A stretch of 48,202 bases of DNA, from contig CAMYMQ010000030.1 in assembly GCA_947259335.1 (NCBI GenBank), forward strand, positions 1 to 48,202. Reading direction: 5' to 3'. Under the pieces are notes generated by a model. The model made no database searches, was not told where the DNA came from, and worked only from the letters and a program-made list of their open reading frames with translations. This stretch comes from an uncultured Alphaproteobacteria bacterium (GTDB lineage: Bacteria; Pseudomonadota; Alphaproteobacteria; Bin65). Both the position numbers and the translations under genes were made by a program. This document shows, piece by piece, positions 1-9,540 of the stretch (positions are counted from its first letter, which is position 1; each line of letters opens with the position of its first letter).

Positions 1-456
1 CGCGGGGTCGCGCTGGTCAGCGGTACCGACCGGCCGCCGGAGGCGCTGGACCGCCATATCGGCCGGCGCGCGGCGCTGGCGGCCTACGAGCAGGCCGGGG
101 TCGCCCCCGGAGACATCGACGTGGCCGAGGTCCATGACGCATCGGCCTATGCCGAGATCCAGCAGGTCGAGAATCTGGGCTTCTGCGCGTCGGGCGAGGG
201 CGGTCCCTTCACCGCGTCGGGGGCGACGGCGCTGGGCGGGTCGGTCCCGGTGAACCCCTCGGGCGGGCTGGTCTCCAAGGGCCATCCGATCGGGGCCACG
301 GGGATCATCCAGCTTCACGAGCTGGCGACCCAACTGCGCGGCGAGGCCGGCGAGCGGCAGGTCGAGGGCGCGCGCCTGGCCGCGGCGGAAAATGGCGGCG
401 GCTTCTATGGCGTCGAGGAGGCGGCGACGGTCGTGACGGTGCTCGAGCGGTCCTGA
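1..456 (+). CDS. Thiolase-like protein (SCP-x/acetyl-CoA acetyltransferase family), C-terminal part, 5' truncated by the window
   Basis: Frame open from base 1; motifs [38 protein letters not shown] typical of thiolase-like C-terminal domain; stop at 456. Confidence 0.88.
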   Translation, partial: RGVALVSGTDRPPEALDRHIGRRAALAAYEQAGVAPGDIDVAEVHDASAYAEIQQVENLGFCASGEGGPFTASGATALGGSVPVNPSGGLVSKGHPIGATGIIQLHELATQLRGEAGERQVEGARLAAAENGGGFYGVEEAATVVTVLERS

Positions 457-533
457 CGCGCCGGCGCCCGCCGGGCCGGAGGCCGACGGCAGAAAGGTGG
501 CCCTGTTCACGGAGTCGCTGTTCACGGGCGACC

Positions 534-1427
534 TTAGCCGTCGCGCACCTGCGCGAGCAGCCAGGCCTCCACCCTGTCCAGGATATCGCCATTGCCGGTC
601 TCGATCGGGAACATGTGACCGAAGCCGGGCAGGCCCCAATCCCGGTCGAGCGAAACGAAGTGGGCGCCCAGCGCTTCGGCGGTCCTGACGGAGGCCGAAG
701 CGGGAGATACGCGATCGTCGTCGACGGTCACGAACAGCACCGGAAGTCTGGCGACCGCGTCAACATTGTGGATCCGGAAGTCATCCTTCTCGTCCGGGCG
801 GCCGACGCCGAGCGCACCGTTGCGCAGCCGCGGGCCATACGGCACGAGCGAGGCGAAATAGGAGTCCAGGGCGTCCTTCGGAAACCGGTCGCCGCTGGCG
901 AGCCGCTGCTCCACGACCGCGCGGTTGCTGCGCACCGGCCTGTCCGGGTCCGCGGCCGGGACCGTCTGGACCGCGGTCCCGCCGTTGGGAAGGGGCGCCG
1001 ACGCAAGGGCCGCGATCGCGAGCACGGCGCCGGTGTCGGCCTCGGCGACTTTGTAGGCGACCGCAGCGCCGATGCTGTGCCCGATCAGGAATGCCGGACC
1101 CGTCTCCTGCACGAGCGCCGCGTGGGCGGCCGCGACATGGCCGATCGTCAGGTCGGGCAGGTCGTCCGGTGCGCAGCCCGAGCGGCCGCTTCCCGGCCAA
1201 TCCACGACGAAGCACCGCCAGCCTCGCGCCGCCAGCCGTCGCGCCCATCCGGGCGCCCCGCCGGGCTCCGTTGTCCACATGACGCCGGAATGGCTGCCGC
1301 CGTGGATGAGAACGAGGGGCGGCCGGTCAGCGGCATCGTCCAGCCCGGCCCATTCCTGCACGTACATGCGATAGGGATCGGGCCCGACGAAGAATTCCCG
1401 GACGAAGCGGCTGTCAGCGGTGTTCAT
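534..1427 (-). CDS. Alpha/beta hydrolase
   Basis: LVLIHGGSHSG oxyanion-type motif, nucleophile elbow GHSIGAA, C-terminal GFGHMFP histidine; 297 aa. Confidence 0.9.
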   Translation of the reverse strand: MNTADSRFVREFFVGPDPYRMYVQEWAGLDDAADRPPLVLIHGGSHSGVMWTTEPGGAPGWARRLAARGWRCFVVDWPGSGRSGCAPDDLPDLTIGHVAAAHAALVQETGPAFLIGHSIGAAVAYKVAEADTGAVLAIAALASAPLPNGGTAVQTVPAADPDRPVRSNRAVVEQRLASGDRFPKDALDSYFASLVPYGPRLRNGALGVGRPDEKDDFRIHNVDAVARLPVLFVTVDDDRVSPASASVRTAEALGAHFVSLDRDWGLPGFGHMFPIETGNGDILDRVEAWLLAQVRDG

Positions 1428-1534
1428 GACTCAAACCTTCGCCCGATGGGACGTTTGCAGGGATGCGGCCCCAGCCCGACGGCCCACCCCGACAGCCCAG
1501 CCCGACGGCCCAGGCAGGCCCGGACGACGGCAAC

Positions 1535-2827
1535 TCACCTCAGCAGGTAGAGGGTGATGACCGGGAACAGGGCGAGGATCAGCAGCCGGATCATGTCCGA
1601 GATCACGAAGGGCGTCACCCCGGCGAAGATGCGGTTGAGCTTGATCTCGGGCGCGAGCGCATGGAGCACGAACACGTTCATCCCGATGGGTGGCGTGATC
1701 ATGCCGAGTTCGACGACGACGACGTTGATGATGCCCCACCAGATCGGGTCGTAGCCGAGGTCCTTCACGATCGGCAGCACGAAGGGCAGGGTGATCAGCA
1801 TCGCCGAGATCGTGTCGAACACGGCGCCCAGCACGATGTAGATCGCCAGCAGGACGAGGATGATGAGCACCGGCGCCAGGTCGAGCCCCTTGACCCATTC
1901 GGTCAGGGCCGGCGGCACGTTCGATACGGTCATGAAATAGGTGAAGACAGACGCGCCGAAGATGATGACGTAGATCATCGCCGTTGCCGCAGCGCTTTCG
2001 ATCAGCGCGTTCCAGAACACCCGCCAGGACATCCGCCGGCGGGCGACCGCGAAGACAAGCGCCAGGATCGCGCCGAGCGCGGCGGCCTCGTCGACGGTCA
2101 CGATCCCGCCGTAGATGCCGCCGATGACGGCAATCAGCATGACGAGCGCCGCCCAGGCGCCCAGGGTGGCCTGCCAGCGTTCCCGCCAGCTTGCCCGTTC
2201 GCCGGGCGGCCCCGCCTCGGGATTACGGGCGAGATAGATTGAGATCGCGCTGAAATGGAAGAGGATCGCCATGGCCGCCGGGATCACCGCGGCGACGAAC
2301 AGGTCGAGGATATTCTCGCGGGTGATCACCGCGTAGATGATCATGATGACGGACGGAGGAACCAGGGCCCCCAGGGTTCCGCCGGCGGCAATGGTCCCGG
2401 CCGCGAAATGGGCGGCGTATCCGCGCTTGAGCATTTCCGGCAGGGCGACCCGGCCAAAGGTCGCCGCGGTCGCCGCCGACGAGCCGCAGATCGCGCCGAA
2501 CACACCGCAGCCGCCCATGGTCGCCATCGCCAGGCCGCCCCGGCGGTGGCCGACGAAGGCGTTGGCGAACCGGTAGATCTCGCCGGACAGGCCGCCCGCG
2601 GTGGCGAAGCTGCCCATCAGGAGGAACAGCGGGATGACCGCCAAGCCCGGATTCTCGATATTGCCGCTGATCTCGCTGATCATGGTCGAGACCGCGGGCC
2701 GCACGCCTTCCAGCAGGGCGTAGCCGCCCACGCCGACCGCGAACATGGCGACGCCGATGGGCACGTGCAGGAGGATCAGCAGGAAGGTGGCGCCGAGACC
2801 GAGCAGCGCGATCAGGAACGGATCCAT
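1535..2827 (-). CDS. dctM: TRAP transporter large permease (DctM family)
   Basis: 430 aa polytopic protein; PLFLLMGSFATAGGLS, GCGVFGAICGSSAATAAT, PPSVIMIIYAV, TPPIGMNVFVL are DctM hallmarks; next to DctQ and DctP genes. Confidence 0.95.
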   Translation of the reverse strand: MDPFLIALLGLGATFLLILLHVPIGVAMFAVGVGGYALLEGVRPAVSTMISEISGNIENPGLAVIPLFLLMGSFATAGGLSGEIYRFANAFVGHRRGGLAMATMGGCGVFGAICGSSAATAATFGRVALPEMLKRGYAAHFAAGTIAAGGTLGALVPPSVIMIIYAVITRENILDLFVAAVIPAAMAILFHFSAISIYLARNPEAGPPGERASWRERWQATLGAWAALVMLIAVIGGIYGGIVTVDEAAALGAILALVFAVARRRMSWRVFWNALIESAAATAMIYVIIFGASVFTYFMTVSNVPPALTEWVKGLDLAPVLIILVLLAIYIVLGAVFDTISAMLITLPFVLPIVKDLGYDPIWWGIINVVVVELGMITPPIGMNVFVLHALAPEIKLNRIFAGVTPFVISDMIRLLILALFPVITLYLLR

Positions 2828-2832
2828 GACGG

Positions 2833-3393
2833 TCAGCCGTTGCCGGCTTCGGCGTCGAGGGGGGCGCGGTCCGCTGCGTCAGCCTCCTCGCCCCGCACCA
2901 GGGCGGCGGCGAGACGAACGACGACGAGAAGCTGGACGAGGACCGTGAAGTAGAAGAGGACGGCCACGCCCTGCCACCACGGCCAGATCTTCATGCCGAT
3001 ATTTTCCGTGGTATCGCCGAGCTCGCGCAATTCCAGCGTCCATACCTGGAGCTGCCAGGCCAGGATGGCGAACATCGCCAGGGTGGCGAGGCCGCCGAAC
3101 AGTTCCAGGGAATTACGTCCGGGCCGCTTCATCAAATGGCCGAGGAAGCGAATCGTGACGTTCTGGCGCAAGGCCAGGGTCGCCGGCAGGCAGGACCCGA
3201 TGGCGACGGCGACGACCAGCTTGACCCAGTCGCGCACGCCCTCGATCGGCGCCGAGAACAGCCAGCGCATGGTCGCGTTGGCCAGAATGAGCACCGAAAG
3301 ACCCAAAAGGGCGAAAAGGCCGAGAACGGCGACGACCCGCGCCACGCGGATCGTCAACCGTTCGAGCCGTTCGAGCCCGTCGTTACGGCTCAC
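2833..3393 (-). CDS. dctQ: TRAP transporter small permease (DctQ family)
   Basis: 186 aa, about 4 TM segments; between dctP and dctM in the same operon. Confidence 0.9.
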   Translation of the reverse strand: MSRNDGLERLERLTIRVARVVAVLGLFALLGLSVLILANATMRWLFSAPIEGVRDWVKLVVAVAIGSCLPATLALRQNVTIRFLGHLMKRPGRNSLELFGGLATLAMFAILAWQLQVWTLELRELGDTTENIGMKIWPWWQGVAVLFYFTVLVQLLVVVRLAAALVRGEEADAADRAPLDAEAGNG

Positions 3394-3403
3394 GAAAGGA
3401 CGG

Positions 3404-4411
3404 TCACTTGCCGGCGCGGATCGCGGCCAGCTCGGCCTTAAGCGCGCTCAGCAGTTGCTTGCCCTTCGGGTGCTTCTTCACCCAGGCGTCGACCACCGGG
3501 GCCAGCGTCTTGTCCCAGCGGGCCTCCTCGGCGGCCGACTGGACCGTGACGGTGCGCTTGGGGTCCTTCGACCACTGGGCCTGGAGCTCGGCGTTGCGCT
3601 CGGCCGACATCCGGCCGAAGGCGAGCGACTGCGGCTCGCCACTGTGCTTGTCGAGCGCCGCGCGGGCCGCGGCGGGCAGGGCGGCATACTTCTTCTTGTT
3701 CATGAACAGGGCGAGGTTGACCGTGCCCAGCCGGCCGAAATAGTGGCTGGTGGTGACCTTCGAGACGCCGAAGTCGTGGACGGCGATCGGGTGGCCGGTC
3801 GTCCCGTCGATCACGCCTCGGCTGATGGCCTCGACGATCTTGGTGAACGGCATCGGCTCCGGCGCGGCGCCGAGCGCCTTGACGGAATCGACCATCGCCG
3901 GACCGACCGCGCGGATCTTCAGGCCCTTGAGGCCGTCCATGCTGGTGACCGGCTTCTTGGTGTGGAAGGTGTAGGGCGAACTGGTGAACAGGCCGATCAT
4001 GTAGAAGTCGTCATAGCCCTTGAGCATGCCCTTCTTGAGCATCCGCCATGCGGCGACCGACCCCTCGGTCGAGGTCTTGATGACGTTGGGCAGCTCGAAC
4101 ACCGAGTTGTCGGTGAAGCGGCCCGGCGTATAGGCGGGGATCGCCCAGGCGATGTCGGCGACGCCGTCCTGCACCATCTTGAGCTGACGGGCCGGATGAC
4201 GGCCGAGGGCGCCGTTCGGATACATCTTGAAGGCCAGGGTGCCCTTGGAATCCTTCGTCACCGCGTCAGCGAACGGCTTCATGACCCGCTGGAAAGTGAG
4301 CTCCTGCTCCGGCGTGAAGACGGCGAACTTGAGAGTCGTGGTTTGAGCCTGCACGGGTAATGCCGTCAGGGTCATGGCGGCCGCACCGGCCGCTATGAGA
4401 ACACTTCGCAT
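3404..4411 (-). CDS. dctP: TRAP transporter substrate-binding protein (DctP family)
   Basis: Signal peptide MRSVLIAAGAAAMTLTALPVQA; MDGLKGLKIRA and periplasmic DctP-type features; start set at 4411 behind an AGGAGGAA ribosome-binding site rather than the ORF-track start at 4450. Confidence 0.93.
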   Translation of the reverse strand: MRSVLIAAGAAAMTLTALPVQAQTTTLKFAVFTPEQELTFQRVMKPFADAVTKDSKGTLAFKMYPNGALGRHPARQLKMVQDGVADIAWAIPAYTPGRFTDNSVFELPNVIKTSTEGSVAAWRMLKKGMLKGYDDFYMIGLFTSSPYTFHTKKPVTSMDGLKGLKIRAVGPAMVDSVKALGAAPEPMPFTKIVEAISRGVIDGTTGHPIAVHDFGVSKVTTSHYFGRLGTVNLALFMNKKKYAALPAAARAALDKHSGEPQSLAFGRMSAERNAELQAQWSKDPKRTVTVQSAAEEARWDKTLAPVVDAWVKKHPKGKQLLSALKAELAAIRAGK

Positions 4412-4462
4412 CGTTTCCTCCTGCTGCGTTGTCGTTTTGTTGGGGCGCACGCGCCCGGGTGC

Positions 4463-5011
4463 TCAAAGGGTTTTGAGCTTCTCCGAGAAATCGGCCTGCC
4501 AGTCTGCCAGCGGTTCGAAGCTCGGGTGGCTGGCGATTGCCTCGTGGGTCTCCTCGGCGATCTCCTGGTCGGACTTGGTCAGATCGAGCGGGTCGATCCT
4601 GGGCTGGTCGACATACCAGGGCGTGTCGACGAAGATTTCGATCCGGTTGCGCTCGGGATCGCGGAAGTAGACCGACCAGGCGACGCCGTGACTGATCGGG
4701 TCGATGTCGGAAACGTCGGGCTCCCGGTCGAGGTTTTCCTTGAGGGCCCGCAGATCCTGAATCGATCCCGCCCGCATCGAAAGCTGGTTGACGACCATGT
4801 CGGTCGGCTCGCCCGTCCGGCCCTCCGCGAACACGACCTGATGGTGCTCTCTCGGGTTCCGCGACAGGAACACGATCTTGCGGCCCCGGGCAACGCCCCG
4901 GTCCGTCTCCTTGAACCCGAGGACACGCACGTAAAAATCGCGCATCTTCTCGAGATCGTAGACGTACAGGCCGACATGGCTGAAATCGAGATCTTTCGGT
5001 GGGCCGGACAT
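4463..5011 (-). CDS. VOC-superfamily protein, extradiol (catechol 2,3-)dioxygenase-like
   Basis: FSHVGLYVYDLEKMRDFYVRVLGF, HGVAWSVYFRDPERNRIEIFVDTPWYV give the His/His/Glu metal-ligand pattern of type I VOC oxygenases; internal start at 5011 preferred. Confidence 0.85.
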   Translation of the reverse strand: MSGPPKDLDFSHVGLYVYDLEKMRDFYVRVLGFKETDRGVARGRKIVFLSRNPREHHQVVFAEGRTGEPTDMVVNQLSMRAGSIQDLRALKENLDREPDVSDIDPISHGVAWSVYFRDPERNRIEIFVDTPWYVDQPRIDPLDLTKSDQEIAEETHEAIASHPSFEPLADWQADFSEKLKTL

Positions 5012-5105
5012 GGGACTCCGTCGCGTTCCGTGGGGTGGGCCGAAATGACAGCTGTGAGGGCCACATTTGAAGAGCGGTCCGGGGAGGTCAATGGCTTCCC
5101 AACGC

Positions 5106-5124
5106 CTGTCCGACATGCGGACAG
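5106..5124. promoter_or_regulatory. Inverted repeat CTGTCCG-N5-CGGACAG in a divergent promoter (candidate operator)
   Basis: Perfect 7-bp arms read directly in the 5012-5211 intergenic region between divergent genes. Confidence 0.4.
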
Positions 5125-5211
5125 TAGCAGGAGGCGGCTTGCATCGGGGCCGTCTCCCGCCGGAATGAACGCCCGCACGCGCTTGCCTGCACAGAACAGC
5201 ACGGTCCCTCC

Positions 5212-6741
5212 ATGCATCCCGTCGACTACATCTATCGTGGCCACCGCCTCAATCCCGACGCCGTTGCCGTCGAGGACGGCGCGCGCGGGCTCAGCTATTC
5301 CGACCTGATCGGGCAGGTCGAGGCGGTCGCCTGCGGGCTGCAGGCGCTGCTGCCGCGGCCCGGCGGTCGGATCGGTGTCTGCGCCTATAATACGATCGAG
5401 CATATGGTTGCGATCCTCGGGGTCTATGCCGCAGGCCATGTCTGGGTCGCCCTGAATCCGCGCAACGCGAAGCCGGAACTGGACCAGATCGTGGCGACGA
5501 CGGGCCTCGACGCGGTGATCGTCGACGAGGATTGCCTCGACAAGTTCGCCATCCCCGACGTGCCCGTGATCCTGGGGCGGACCACCGGCGCGGCCGAAAA
5601 CCGATCGCTGGCCGGCTTCGTGCACGACCATGCGGGCGCCCGGCCCCGGCTCAACACCCGGCCGCTCGACGCGGCCCAGACCATCAAGTTCACCGGCGGC
5701 TCGACCGGGCGGCCCAAGGCCGTCATTCAGCCGTACCGGGCGGTCAATACCTCGATCGCGACGTTCCTGCAGCTGTTCGGCTTCGATGCGGGCGACGTCA
5801 ATCTCGCCGCCGCGCCTCTGACCCACGGCGCCGCCCACTACATCATTCCGATCCTGGCGGTGGGCGGGCGGCACATCCTGATCGATCAGCCCAAGTCGGG
5901 CACCCTGATCGACGCGTTCGATCGGCTCGGCGGCACCACTGCCTTCATGCCGCCGACCATGATCTACAACATCCTCGGCGACCCGGCCGCCGGCAGCGCC
6001 GATTTCTCCCGCGTCCGCCACCTCCACTACGGGGCGGCGCCGATGGCGCCGGAGCGCATTCGCCAGGCGCTCGACGTCTTCCATGGCGGGTTGGAAGTGA
6101 TCTACGGCCAGACCGAAGCGCCGATGCTGATCACCGGGATGACGGCGGCCGAGTTCCGGGACGAACGCAACCTGCGCTCCGTCGGCCGCGAAACCCTGCT
6201 GATGCGCACCGCGATCATGGGCGAGGACGGCGAGATCATGCCGCCCGGCGAGACCGGCGAGATCGTGTGCCGGGGCGACCTGTTGATGTCCGGTTACCTC
6301 GACATGCCCGAGGCGACGGCGGAGACCATCGTCGACGGCTGGTTGCACACCGGCGATGCGGGCGAGATGGACGACCGCGGCTATCTCTTCATCCGGGACC
6401 GGCTCCGCGATGTCATCATCTCCGGCGGTTTCAACGTCTACCCCTCGGATGTCGAGGCGGCGATCCTCCAGCATCCCGCGGTGCATGACTGCATCGTCTT
6501 CGGGGTGCCCGACGACAAGTGGGGGGAGCGGGTCGAGGTCGCGGTGCAGGTCGCGCCCGACGCACCGTTCGACCCGGAAGCATTGCGGGCATTCGTCAAG
6601 GAGCGGGTCGGCTCGGTCAAGACGCCGAAGGCGGTTCACGTCTCCGACGACTTGCCCAAGAGCGGCGTGGGCAAGGTGCTGCGCCGGGAGGCCCAACGCC
6701 TGTTCGCGCCCAAGGACACGGCGGAGTCGAAGGACGCGTGA
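5212..6741 (+). CDS. AMP-dependent acyl/aryl-CoA synthetase (ligase)
   Basis: IKFTGGSTGRPKA P-loop motif, YGQTEAP, GWLHTGDAGEMDDRGYLFIRDRLRDVIISGGFNVYPSDVE, and C-terminal PKSGVGKVLRR lysine motif. Confidence 0.95.
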   Translation: MHPVDYIYRGHRLNPDAVAVEDGARGLSYSDLIGQVEAVACGLQALLPRPGGRIGVCAYNTIEHMVAILGVYAAGHVWVALNPRNAKPELDQIVATTGLDAVIVDEDCLDKFAIPDVPVILGRTTGAAENRSLAGFVHDHAGARPRLNTRPLDAAQTIKFTGGSTGRPKAVIQPYRAVNTSIATFLQLFGFDAGDVNLAAAPLTHGAAHYIIPILAVGGRHILIDQPKSGTLIDAFDRLGGTTAFMPPTMIYNILGDPAAGSADFSRVRHLHYGAAPMAPERIRQALDVFHGGLEVIYGQTEAPMLITGMTAAEFRDERNLRSVGRETLLMRTAIMGEDGEIMPPGETGEIVCRGDLLMSGYLDMPEATAETIVDGWLHTGDAGEMDDRGYLFIRDRLRDVIISGGFNVYPSDVEAAILQHPAVHDCIVFGVPDDKWGERVEVAVQVAPDAPFDPEALRAFVKERVGSVKTPKAVHVSDDLPKSGVGKVLRREAQRLFAPKDTAESKDA

Positions 6742-6888
6742 GATTCTGTCGCTGCTCCTGTCCACATCGTGAACAGTACCGCTCCCGGATTTGACCGGGC
6801 CGGGCAGGGCGGCAACCATTGCACCAGCGATACGGCCGGGACCGGGTGGAACACTCGGCGCCGCGCCCGGCTTTTAGGGAGCGAACCC

Positions 6889-7725
6889 ATGAACCGCCAT
6901 CCAGCAAATCCCGTTACCGAAGACGACGTCGCCGCCTATGAGCGCGACGGCGTGGTCTGCCTGCGCGGGCTGTTCGATCAGGACTGGTGCAGCCGCATGC
7001 ATGACGCCTCTGTCCGCTATATGGAAAGCGGCGCGGGCCGGAAGCGGGTCGTCGAACGGCCCGACGAGACCGGGCAATTTTATTCGAACGTGTTCATGTG
7101 CATGGAAAACGACGACTTCCTGGCGTTTCGCAACGAGTCACCGATCGCCGAGGTCGCCGCGACCCTGATGCGGTCGAAGGCCGCGCGTTTCTGGTACGAC
7201 CAGCTGTTCATCAAGGAGCCGATGACGGTGGCGCCGACCCAATGGCACCACGATCTGCCGTTCTGGCCCTTCTTGGGCGATCATGTCGTCTCCATCTGGG
7301 TCGCGCTGACCCCGGCGACCCGCGAGACCAGCGGCCTCGAATACATCGCCGGCTCGCACAAGTGGGGCAAGTTCTACCGTCCGGTCACGCCCGACGACGA
7401 CCCGGCCTTCGCCAACCCGGACCTCGAGCCGTGTCCGAACTTCACCGAGCGGCGCGACGATCCGTCCCTGAAATTCCTGTCCTGGGACATGGAGGCGGGC
7501 GACTGCGTCTGCCACCATCCGCTGACGGTCCACGGCGCCGGCGGCAACAAATCACAGACCCAGCGCCGGATCGGCCTGTCGCTGCGCTTCTTCGGCGACG
7601 ACGCCCGCTATGATCCCAAGCCCTATACCGTCAAACTGCCTTTCGAGCCGACCTGCGCCCCGGGCGAGCATCCCGACGACGACCGGCTCTTTCCCCTGAT
7701 CTGGGAACGGCAAGCCGCCGCCTGA
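6889..7725 (+). CDS. Phytanoyl-CoA dioxygenase (PhyH) family Fe(II)/2OG oxygenase
   Basis: WHHDLPFW (HxD), HHPLTVHGAGGN distal His, QRRIGLSLRF; internal ATG at 6889 with upstream AGGGAG preferred over 6769. Confidence 0.88.
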   Translation: MNRHPANPVTEDDVAAYERDGVVCLRGLFDQDWCSRMHDASVRYMESGAGRKRVVERPDETGQFYSNVFMCMENDDFLAFRNESPIAEVAATLMRSKAARFWYDQLFIKEPMTVAPTQWHHDLPFWPFLGDHVVSIWVALTPATRETSGLEYIAGSHKWGKFYRPVTPDDDPAFANPDLEPCPNFTERRDDPSLKFLSWDMEAGDCVCHHPLTVHGAGGNKSQTQRRIGLSLRFFGDDARYDPKPYTVKLPFEPTCAPGEHPDDDRLFPLIWERQAAA

Positions 7726-7751
7726 CCGTTTCCCCCGAGAGGAACCTTCGG

Positions 7752-8987
7752 ATGAACCAGATGATCGCCAGCCTTCCCGCGGAACCGACCCGCGACGATC
7801 TCGCGGCGCGGGCGCGCGCCCTGACGCCGGTGGTCGCCGAGCGGGCCGCGGAGGCGGAGACATTAAGGCGGCTGCCGCGGGAGACGGTCGCGGACTTCGA
7901 GGCGGCGGACCTGTGCAAGGTCTGGATACCCAAGCGCTTCGGCGGGCTGGAGTTGGATCTCCATACCGGTCTCGACACGCTGTACGAGGTCGCCCGCGGC
8001 TGCGCCTCCTCCTCCTGGTGCCTTACTGTCTGGCAGCAGCACAGCTGGATCGTCGCCCACTTTCCCGAAGAGGCCCAGCAGGAGACCCTGGGCTCCGAAC
8101 CCGACTTTCATGTCGGCGCCGTGCTGGCGCCGCGGGGCACGATCACGCCGGTTGAGGGCGGTTTCATCCTCGACGGACTGTGGCCGTTCGCATCGGGCTG
8201 CGAGCATGGCACCTGGATCCTGCTCGGCGCCCAGCGGGTCGACGAAGACGGCACGCCGCTGACCCTGGGCCGCGAAATCTTCGGCAATCCGGCGGCAGAC
8301 TCCCGGCTGTGCCTGGTGCCGATCGGCGATGTCGACATCAAGGGCGACTGGAACGTGGCCGGCCTGTGCGGCACGGGCAGCCACAGCATCGAGGTCCGCA
8401 ACCTGTTCGTGCCCGAGCACCGGACCCTGGTGATCGCCGACGCCGTCGAGGGCCAGGCGCCCGGACGGGCGTCCAACGACGGCACGTTGTTCGGCGCGAC
8501 CTACTATTCCTTCCTGCACACGGCCCTGTGTGGCCCCGCACCGGGCGTCGCCCAGTCGATGCTCGACTACATGCTGGGCATGGCCGGCAAGAAGATCGTG
8601 GCGCCGATGAACAAGGTGCAGAAGGACCTCGTGCGCACCCACCGGCAGGTCGCCGAGGCCGAGGCCAAGATCCAGATGGCGCGGCTGCTGCTGCGCGACG
8701 CGGCCGACAGAATCATGGAGGCGGCTGTGGCGGGACGTCCGCTGTCCGCCGAGGAGCGGGCGTTGTGCCGGCGCAACGGGGTGGTTTCGACGCACCTGTC
8801 CTATGAGGCGGGGGAGATCGTCTTTTTCGCCGGCGGCGGCTCTCAGCTCAATCTCAAGAGTCCGCTGCAGCGGTCGATGCGCGATCTGCACGCGATCAAG
8901 TCGCACTATTTCATGGATCTCGAGACGGCCTACGAGCTCAGCGGCATGACCCGGCTGGGCCTCGATCCCTACACCTACGTTTTCTAG
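7752..8987 (+). CDS. Flavin-dependent monooxygenase, oxygenase component of acyl-CoA dehydrogenase fold (HsaA / p-hydroxyphenylacetate hydroxylase C2-like)
   Basis: ARGCASSSWCLTVWQQHSWIVAHFPEEAQQE, GLWPFASGCEHGTWILLGA, GLCGTGSHSIEVRNLFVPEHRTL are typical of this group. Confidence 0.85.
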   Translation: MNQMIASLPAEPTRDDLAARARALTPVVAERAAEAETLRRLPRETVADFEAADLCKVWIPKRFGGLELDLHTGLDTLYEVARGCASSSWCLTVWQQHSWIVAHFPEEAQQETLGSEPDFHVGAVLAPRGTITPVEGGFILDGLWPFASGCEHGTWILLGAQRVDEDGTPLTLGREIFGNPAADSRLCLVPIGDVDIKGDWNVAGLCGTGSHSIEVRNLFVPEHRTLVIADAVEGQAPGRASNDGTLFGATYYSFLHTALCGPAPGVAQSMLDYMLGMAGKKIVAPMNKVQKDLVRTHRQVAEAEAKIQMARLLLRDAADRIMEAAVAGRPLSAEERALCRRNGVVSTHLSYEAGEIVFFAGGGSQLNLKSPLQRSMRDLHAIKSHYFMDLETAYELSGMTRLGLDPYTYVF

Positions 8988-9026
8988 GGCCTTTTCTAGG
9001 GCGTTTTCCAGGCCGATTTCTGGGGC
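8979..9026. repeat. Four degenerate tandem copies of a 12-bp unit (GTTTTCTAGGGC / CTTTTCTAGGGC / GTTTTCCAGGCC / GATTTCTGGGGC)
   Basis: Read directly; spans the convergent 3' ends of the hydroxylase and MarR genes. Confidence 0.7.
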
Positions 9027-9532
9027 TTCGGCGCCGCCGCGTCGTCGGCGTCGGGCGCTTCGAGGACCCGGATCAAGTCTTCGAGAAGCTCGTATGTTTG
9101 CTCCAGCCGCTCATCGCCGATCAGCCGGGTGATCTCGGCGTAACGGGCCTCGGAGATGGGCGCGGCGCTTTCGAACAGGGCACGCCCTTCCTGCGTCACC
9201 GAGATCACCCAGCTCCGCTGGTCGTTGTCGCCCGCCCGACGGGAGACCAGGCCGCGTTCCTCCAGGTTCTGGATGATGCGCGACAGGCTCGGCATCAGCA
9301 GGCAGCAGTCCTCGGCCAGCGCACTGAGCTGCATCTCGCCATTGTCGACGAGACCGCGCATCACCCGCCATTGCTGGTCGGTGAAGCCGTGGTCGCGCAA
9401 GTTCGGCCGGAAGCGGTTCATGACCGCTTCCCGGGCCCGCAGAAGCAGCATCGGCAGCGATCGGGAAAAGGCGCGCATCGGCTCCCGGGCCGAGGCTTCG
9501 GCCCGTTTTGCCGTCTGCGCCGCGCGGGTCAC
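8996..9532 (-). CDS. hpaR: MarR-family regulator, HpaR-like (homoprotocatechuate operon regulator)
   Basis: SLPMLLLRAREAVMNRFRPNLRDHGFTDQQWRVMRGL resembles the HpaR N-terminus; MarR winged helix with GLVSRRAGDNDQRSWVISVTQEG. Confidence 0.85.
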   Translation of the reverse strand: MTRAAQTAKRAEASAREPMRAFSRSLPMLLLRAREAVMNRFRPNLRDHGFTDQQWRVMRGLVDNGEMQLSALAEDCCLLMPSLSRIIQNLEERGLVSRRAGDNDQRSWVISVTQEGRALFESAAPISEARYAEITRLIGDERLEQTYELLEDLIRVLEAPDADDAAAPKPQKSAWKTP

Positions 9533-9540
9533 GAGTGCCC

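Noticed and set aside
4579-6819. 746-aa antisense ORF opposite the CoA ligase
   Set aside because: Mirror-frame artefact of GC-rich coding DNA; translation is low complexity and overlaps well-supported CDSs.
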